64,000 nucleotides of DNA, taken from assembly GCA_964019695.1 (NCBI GenBank), contig OZ026525.1:90739779-90803778 (forward strand), in the 5' to 3' direction. The DNA is from Loripinus fragilis (lineage: Eukaryota > Mollusca > Bivalvia > Lucinida > Lucinidae). The notes below the pieces were generated by a model that saw only the letters and a program-made list of their open reading frames with translations, was not told the origin of the DNA and made no database searches. Numbering within the stretch: the first letter of the stretch is position 1; every line of letters begins with the position of its first letter. Shown here piece after piece: positions 57,290 through 64,000 of the stretch. The translations under genes and the position numbers were made by a program.

Positions 57290-60200
57290 ATGTCTATAGA
57301 CATTCAGCAGTCTGAGGAAGCAGAGATGAAATGGCAAAGAGATTGGGAAAAGTGTTGCTTGTGGCAAGAAGATAAAAGAGAGAGCTTGAAATGCCCATCT
57401 AGCACTTCACACACAGAGCATGATGGTTATAAAAATATAGCCACAAATGTTCCTTTGTTTCACAAGCTCAATGCCCTACCTATACATTTAGATCCAAAGC
57501 CGATAGATAATGGTTCAGGTATTGAAATTTCATAGAGGCAAAACAATGCAAAATACCACCAAAGTTGTAGAATGATGTTCAACAATACTAAGCTTGGCCA
57601 TGCGCAGAAACGAGCAATGTCCCACAAATCATCTGAAGAAGCAGAAGCTGGCCCAAGTAAATGCACACACCGTTCAATTTCATCTGTAAGGTCTGAGAAA
57701 GATTATCTGTGCTTTTTCTGTGAAAAAGAAGTTGAGGCAGCAGACAGAGAAGCTATGACAAAAATATATATGAGAGACTAAACGAATGTGACAAATTACT
57801 ACAAGATACAAAACATTGCCAAATTAAGTGCTGGAGATCTTATTGCACAAGAAGTTAAGTATCATCTTATTTGTCTTACATCTGTATATAACAGAGAAAG
57901 GACATTTCTGAGACAACAAAGACAGAAAGAACATGGTCAACATGACAGACAGGCATATGATAGAGCATTTACTGAACTAGTTACGTTTGTAATTGAAACA
58001 CAGAGAAGTAGTGAAGGAGGGAATGTTTTTAGATTGTCAGATTTGACAGATTTGATGACAAAGAGGATGGAACAGCTAGGCTTAAAAGAACCAATACTTC
58101 ATTCAACAAGACTCAAGGGACAGCTTCTAGAGCACCTACCAGATTTGCAAGCCCATAAAAAGGGCAAGCATGTTCTTCTCGCCTTTAAAGATGATGTAGG
58201 GCCAGCTTTATCAAAAGCTTTTGGAATTACTGATGTTTCAAAAACAGCTGAGCTTGTTCGAAAAGACATTCTAGAAAGAAGCACAAATTTTGATGGTCAT
58301 TTTGAGGATAATTGCCAAGAAACATCTGTGCCACCATCTCTCATTGAACTTGTTAGTATGATTGAACATGATCCTGACATACAGTCACAAATTGAAAATG
58401 AAGCAATCAGTTCAGATCTAGCAATTTCACAAATCATACAGTATAATTGCCACCAATCGAAAAAAAAAGAAGAGCTTCTACAATTAAATATCATTCCAAG
58501 GATCGTGAGACACCTTTTGTTATTTATGTTGGGCTTCTGCTGTTTGTCAAGACAAGAAAACGTCAATTAATTGACACACTTCATCAGTATGGAATATGCA
58601 TATCTTATGATAGGGTACTTGAAATATCATCACAAATGGGAACAGCTCTTGTCGAACGTTTCACTGAAGAAGGAGTAGTTTGTCCATCTGTGCTTCGAAA
58701 AGGTTTATTTACAACAGCTGCCCTTGATATTATTGATCACAATCCTAGCTCAACAACAGCTAAGTCATCATCCATGGTACTGGAATTTCATTGTTTCAGC
58801 ATCCAACAGATTCAGAAAGAGGCGAACAACGAGAATTGCTTCATATAGCAGGGGCTCCAGCCACTAAGAAATTCCCACCACTACCAGAGGCATATACAAA
58901 TGTAAGGCCAGCTTACTTTAAGGATGCTTCACTAGTACCAACTGGTAGTCAAAATATGCTTCCTTTGAAGCCTGAAACCCTCTTTCAGAACATAAAAATG
59001 GAATATCAGTGGCTTGAACATGTGAATGTAATACCTGAAGATGTAGAAGGTGGCGTTTCAGTAACATGGGCTGTACACCATGCCTCTAAACGTCGAGGAC
59101 TGCAATTTAGGCCTTGTATATCTGCGTTGTTGCCTCTTCTGTCAGAACAGGCACATTCTGTTGCTACAGTTAAGCACGCTATGAATAAAACCAAAGAAGC
59201 AACACAATATCTTAATGCAGATCAAATACCTGTTGTTACTGCAGATCAACCCTTGTTTGCAATAGCTAAACAGATTCAATGGCATTGGCCTGAGTTCTAT
59301 GGGGAAGACAAATTTATCATTATGTTTGGGGGACTGCATATTGAAATGGCTGCATTTAAGGCTATTGGTGGCTTACTGAAAGATAGCGGATGGACAACTG
59401 CTCTGACTGAAGCAGGTATAGCATCCTCAGGGACTGCAGAGTCATTTCTTCCTGCTTCTAGTGTAACAAAAACAAGGCTTGCACACCAAGTAACAGCATG
59501 TGCTCTTTCTAAACTGCTTCATCGCGCATATGAACAATATCAAAGTAACAACGTTGCTATTGGACTAGAAACAGACAGTTTAGAATCATGGCGAAAAAAG
59601 AAGGAGGAAGCTTATCCACAGTTTCAATTTTGGAGTCAAATATTGACGTTTGAGCTTCTAATTCTTGTGTTTGTACGTTCTATTAGAGAAACAAATTTTG
59701 AACTATACAGAGAGGCTTTGTCTGGACTTGTGCCTTTCTTTTTTGCCCTGGATCATACTAACTATGCTCGATGGTTACCTGTACATTTACGGGACATGGC
59801 TTTGATTGAAACAATACACCCTATGATGGCATTGGAATTTAAGAAAGGTCACTTTGCTGTGCATAAGACTGAACGGATGTTTTCTACAATTGCGATTGAT
59901 CAAGCCCATGAGCAGAACAATAAAGTAATAAAAGGTGATGGTGGAGCAGTTGGTTTAACTGAAGACGCATCAGCTTTACGAAGATGGATGGTTTCAGGTC
60001 AAGAAATAAACCGTCTTATTGAACAGTTTGAATATGATAATCGAGTCAAGGCTGACTTTCGCCATCATAAAGAAACAGAAGTAAATCAAACAAGCCTTCT
60101 GACAAACGTAAAACAAATGACAAGAACCCTGGATGAGTTAGGGAGCCCCTTCATGGAAGAAACCAAAGATCTTATAGTATTGGATTTAAAAGGAATAGCT

Positions 60201-61795
60201 GATATTAAAATCTCAGAATCACATGGACATTTAGTGAAACTTGGAATGGAACAATATGAACGATTCGCCAAAGTTATGTCAGATGGGACAACTTCATTTT
60301 ATGATCCTCTAGGAAGGAACAAACTGCCACTTTTCAGCAGAAAACCTACAACAGATGTCAGTACAAGCAAATCAAAGCTTTTAGATATAAAGGACGATCG
60401 CCAGCTATTTTCCCGTCTTTTCATATCATGCCAGAGTCGACGATGCGACCTAAATGAATTTTTCATGCATGAGAATCAGAACACTCCACCTTCATTAAGT
60501 CAAAATGGATGCCTGAATTTGGGAACAAAGCCAGACCTTATGGACATTCTGCAAACAGGTATAGATCTGCCAGATGCAGAACCAAATGCTGATGCCATAA
60601 TTATTGATGGTGCAGTTTGATTAATCAAAAGTCATCTGGAGCTGCAAGAACGTTTGACGATTATGCCACAGAAGTTATTTTACCTATGCTTTACACATAC
60701 TCTAGGAAATATCACAGAACAGATCTTGTTTTTGATATGTACAAATCAGACAGCCTTAAGGCATCGACAAGAAGGAAAAGGGGAGCAGGTATTCGACGTA
60801 AAGTGGTTGGTACGAGCCGAGTACCTAGCAACTGGAATAATTTCTTGCGCCAAGATGACAATAAAACTGAGCTATTTGAGTTCCTTGCAACTCATATAGA
60901 AAACACTGAGACACTCAATACAGTCATCGTTACCAAGGGTGAAGATGTTGTGAGCAACACTAATATCAACAAAAATGAGCTGTCACCTTGCACTCATGAA
61001 GAGGCAGATACTAGGCTTTTCGTGCATGCTAAAGATGCCTCAATAGAGGGTTACAAGAAAATAATTATAAGCAGTACTGACACAGATGTAGTGGTTATTG
61101 CCATATCTTGCTTCAGTGATTTACACATAGAAAAGCTCTGGATTGCATTCGGCAGAGGAAAATATTTCAGGTGGATTCCTATACATGAACTATGTTTGTC
61201 CTTAGGACCCAGGACAAAAGCTCTTACATTCTTCCATGCATTCACAGGATGCGAAACAGTATCAGCTTTTCGTGGTAAAGGGAAAAAGTCTGCATGGCAA
61301 GCCTGGAATGTTTTTGAAGAAGCAACTGAGGTATTCAGAAAGTTAAGTACTATGCCAGAGTCTATATCTGAAGACGATAAGCTTGCTGTTGGGCAATTTG
61401 TGGTAGTTCTATATGATCGATCAAGTACTGCAAAACAAGTTAATGAAGCCAGACTGGATATGTTTGCGCGGAAACAGAAAGCATATGAAATGATACCCCC
61501 ATCTCAGTAGTCTCTTCAGGAACACATCAAAAGAGCAGCATACCAAGCAGGGCATGTATGGGGTCAAACTTTGATCCGCAAGCCAATTATTCCAGCTCCT
61601 GCGGAGTGGGGCTGGAGGAAAGATGATTTACTGATTTGGCAACCTCATTGGACATCTTTACCAGCCATTGCAGCCTGTTGTCAAGAATTAGCAAAATGTG
61701 GCTGCAAGAGACGTTCATGCTCTGGAAACTGCAAATGCTTCAAATCAGGCCTCACCTGCTCAGCGCTTTGTAGTTGCACATGCCAGATAGATTAA
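57290..61795 (+). pseudogene. Broken gene of a PIN-like/CXC mobile-element family
   Basis: Reading across lesions gives one long protein. N-terminal part: Cys-rich start (CLWQEDK, CRMMFNN) and a zinc-binding-like CFFC (57710-57721) with a HLIC partner (57863-57874). Middle part: TADQPLFAIAKQIQW near 59230, GGLHIEM near 59327, DHTNYARWLP near 59752, DQAHEQNN near 59897 and GDGGAVGLTE near 59935. C-terminal part: HEEADTRLF near 60993, SSTDTDVVVIAI near 61071 and FHAFTGCETVSAF near 61231, acidic motifs like a PIN/FEN nuclease, then a CXC Cys cluster at 61697-61795. I recall this architecture as a multi-copy unassigned family of cnidarians and molluscs, the middle perhaps DUF6589-like. Lesions: TAG 57533-57535; frame slip near 57770 undone near 57815; slip at A9 58460-58468; slip near 58765-58772; missing T at 60616-60618; TAG 61508-61510. 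Transposase activity is inference. Confidence 0.8.
61697..61795 (+). other. CXC-type Cys-rich C-terminal motif
   Basis: C-G-C-x4-C-x3-C-x-C-x6-C-x3-C-x-C-x-C, nine or more Cys in about 30 residues, ending three codons before the stop. CXC (tesmin-like) clusters bind zinc and often DNA. Here it would be the DNA-contact tail of the element protein. The remnant at 18246 has the same spacing. Confidence 0.7.
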
Positions 61796-61942
61796 ACACT
61801 GTATATAAGGCCTAGAAATGTGCCACAGTCAATAGTTAGTATAATTAATTGTTCCTAGTCATGATATTTGAGTATTGCTTCTTTTGTTTATGCAATTTAA
61901 ACTTGAGCTTTAAAAAGTCATTTTTTCATAGGATTCATTTCA

Positions 61943-61996
61943 GAGTAGTAGTAGTAGAAGTCGAAGAAGTAGCAATTGTTGTTGTTGTTGTTGTGA
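61943..61996 (+). repeat. Trinucleotide run
   Basis: GTAGTAGTAG followed by GAAG/GTTG triplets, in the 3' flank of the broken gene. Confidence 0.85.
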
Positions 61997-62484
61997 TAAT
62001 GATGTTAGAAGCTTTAATTAGAATTATCAGCAGCCAACAATGATTATGTATCATGCTAAGCAGCATTATCAGTTGAAAAAGTGGTCAACATTTTTGTATT
62101 CTTAATTTATATTTAATATTTTGTTTCTGCAAAGTAGCACCTCTATTCATTTTTATACATTTCCCCTTAATTTACCCCCATCATAATGAACCATTATGTC
62201 TAATTTAATGCAGTATAGTTTTACATGATAGTAGGCTTCAAGAGCAATTGATTTTAGTTTCGTTTTGTATCATTTTAGAAGGTACATTGTTGCAAGGCAA
62301 CTTTTACAGTATTTTTCTTGAATTTTCCCCAATTGTGGCCCTATTTTGATGCCTATTAACAAAAGCTCTAGATTTTTCAAGCATAAAATATTTCTGGCAA
62401 TAGATCTAATCCCAAAATAACATTTTGGTGTAAAATTTAATTTCATTGTATGTTGGAAATGCCCTATTCCCTGATTTCTTATTA
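61997..62484. other. 3' flank inside the 6.3-kb element
   Basis: AT-rich, no frame of note. It lies between the gene's stop and the right inverted repeat. Confidence 0.4.
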
Positions 62485-62648
62485 TATTGGCAGCCATCTT
62501 GGATTTAAGAGCCGCCATTTTGAAAATTTGGCAGATTTTGATTGGCTAACGAGAAAATATCAAATAACCCATCCTAATGAACATATCTGCCAAGTTTCAT
62601 GCTTGTATCTGGAAGTGCATGATTCTTGTCACTTCCCACTCCACTATA
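62485..62648. repeat. Right inverted repeat of the 6.3-kb element
   Basis: GGCAGCCATCTTGG, GATTGGCTAACGAGAAAATA, TTTCATGCTTGTATCTGGAA, GTGCATGATT and TTCCCACTCCACT, the reverse complement of 56339-56496. I found no third copy elsewhere in the window. No clear target-site duplication could be read at the outer ends. Confidence 0.75.
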
Positions 62649-63239
62649 TCAAGTGAGAACAAGGTAAACTCCTGATTTCTCTCAGAGTATGTCTACCAAG
62701 TAAGTTTAACCTAAACATCTGCTAGTAGAGATATTTCTTAAAACCACTGCAGCTTTATCTAAACAAATGTCAATAACTACTGATTTAATGGATTTTCCTC
62801 AGAAATCCAGTCGGAGCTTTTCCATAGAGGAAGAATTGAAGGGTGTAAAATGGTATCCAGGTGGTATCCAGGGTCATGTTTATTGTCACTATTTACTGTC
62901 AAAAGTTTGCTTGGGGCCTAAATAAGTATCAAAATAAATTATTCGCATCCAGCAACATACATTGTATGTTATAAATGTCATTTACGTTATATTTTCAACA
63001 TAATCTTACAAATCAATTTACTTTGTTCAATAGTTGAATTTGATAAGCACAATAATGAGTAGGGGTGACTGGGGTTCATGGGTCCATATGGCATGTTGGT
63101 TCAAGGCCAATTACTCCAAATTAGGACAAGGTATGGTGGCAATTTATTACCCTACGGAATTGCTGGTGACATCACAACCACTGACGAGCAAACATGGCAA
63201 TCGGAGAAAAAACAAAATCTAATCAAAGATAAAATTAAG
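62649..63239. other. No gene seen
   Basis: AT-rich spacer, with a small GTATCCAGG duplication near 62860. No repeat family otherwise. Confidence 0.35.
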
Positions 63240-64000
63240 ATTAACTTTTCAAGATGATTCCCATTAAAATGCACCAGGAAGCAAATTTGACCTTGATGTT
63301 AAGTAGGTCAATTTCAACATAGTATCATCATTTGAACAAATTTGATAGGCCTCACATCACCAATGTTATATACCAAGTCTCAAGGTCATTAGCTTTCTAG
63401 TTCTGGAGTAGAAGATTTTTCAAGGCTTTTTACTATATTTTTGGCATGATCTGCATCTTGGTTTTGTGACCCAAATCATTTACATTAATTTTATATCTTG
63501 CTCCTAAGGAGTCTTCGTGTGAAACTTGAGTTTAATTGGCCTAATGGTTTCTAGGAAAATATGTCTTAATATATTGATGGGAATTTAAATAACGTAAGCG
63601 ACCTCAGCTGAAAGGTAAAAGGCAACATTGATCGGTGGGGCTTCGTAGTACTTGTATCATTAGGCTTAAAAAATCTTATCAATATAATGACTCAATTTTG
63701 GCTTTTACATTTTTCCAACAATATTCTTTTCAAACATTTGCATTAGGAATCAAAATTGACCTTGACGTAAGGTAGGTCCTGGTCGATCTATGATAATCAT
63801 TTGAACAAAGTGGACAAGATAGATTGGGATCATCTATATTTCAAAAGTCCATATCTCAATATATGCAATCCAGATTAACCATTGTTGTGTTCTGCACGTC
63901 GCCTAATCAGTCGCTGAGAAGTATGGCAACAGTCTCGAGCTCTGAAGGACCAGGGCTTAAGTTACAGAGTGGGCAAGATAAAATGGGAACATCTACAGTT
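63240..64000 (+). repeat. GGTCAAGGTCA-type array, runs to window end
   Basis: One full diverged unit (AGGAAGCAAATTTGACCTTG, TAAGTAGGTCA, TACCAAGTCTCAAGGTCA, TTGATGGGAATT) and the start of a second at about 63745 (AGGAATCAAAATTGACCTTG). The last ~180 bp are unassigned. Confidence 0.65.

Noticed and set aside
59006..61245. Minus-strand frames within the broken gene
   Set aside because: Antisense shadows of the plus-strand family protein.
56339..62648. Specific superfamily assignment (Kolobok, hAT, KDZ and others) for the 6.3-kb element
   Set aside because: No target-site duplication or diagnostic catalytic motif could be read with confidence.

Overview
The window looks like a repeat-rich piece of a metazoan nuclear genome, most probably a bivalve mollusc. 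The evidence is AT-rich DNA, spliceosomal splice signals, a NACHT plus leucine-rich-repeat receptor of the type expanded in bivalves, tRNA-headed SINEs, a LINE remnant, many short inverted-repeat elements, and tandem arrays ending in GGAC runs next to an AGCTCACCTGAGCC-like palindrome. The assignment to bivalves, perhaps a heterodont such as Dreissena or Mya, is inference from recalled families and was not searched. Nothing bacterial or viral was seen.

Layout: 1-5.1 kb holds four copies of a ~240-bp inverted-repeat element and a ~160-bp tandem array. 5.4-7.0 kb is a degenerate array split by a foldback element. 7.4-8.66 kb is an indel-free 44-bp satellite with a 528-bp higher-order duplication. 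9.1-10.05 kb carries a tRNA-like SINE and three tandem hairpin units. 11.1-14.6 kb (minus strand) is the best gene: one large exon of an NLR-like receptor with NACHT motifs and seven exactly 240-bp LRR units. 14.8-23.8 kb contains small transposons, a long inverted-repeat pair, a diverged tandem duplication and a remnant Cys-rich tail. 28.1-30.8 kb is a dispersed repeat split by a degraded LINE. 32.3-34.8 kb is a ~175-bp tandem array. 35.4-37.1 kb is a non-autonomous element with 17-bp matching inverted ends and two smaller elements nested in it. 37.9-38.4 kb shows two exons that splice in frame to a stop. 39.8-50.6 kb is almost entirely tandem arrays and a minisatellite. 51.4-55.4 kb is a cluster of MITEs, a SINE, simple repeats and a near-perfect palindrome.

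56.34-62.65 kb is the most interesting mobile unit. Two diverged ~160-bp inverted repeats flank a single ~4.5-kb gene of a multi-copy, functionally unassigned metazoan family: zinc-binding-like N-terminus, a long middle domain with conserved acidic motifs, a PIN/FEN-like acidic segment and a CXC Cys-rich tail. The gene is broken by two stops and at least four frame disturbances. A remnant of a second CXC tail lies at 18.2 kb, so the family has been active here more than once.

Only two or three loci can be argued to be host genes: the NLR exon, the two-exon 3' end near 38 kb and, weakly, an exon near 49 kb on the minus strand. Everything else is repeat-derived or unassigned.
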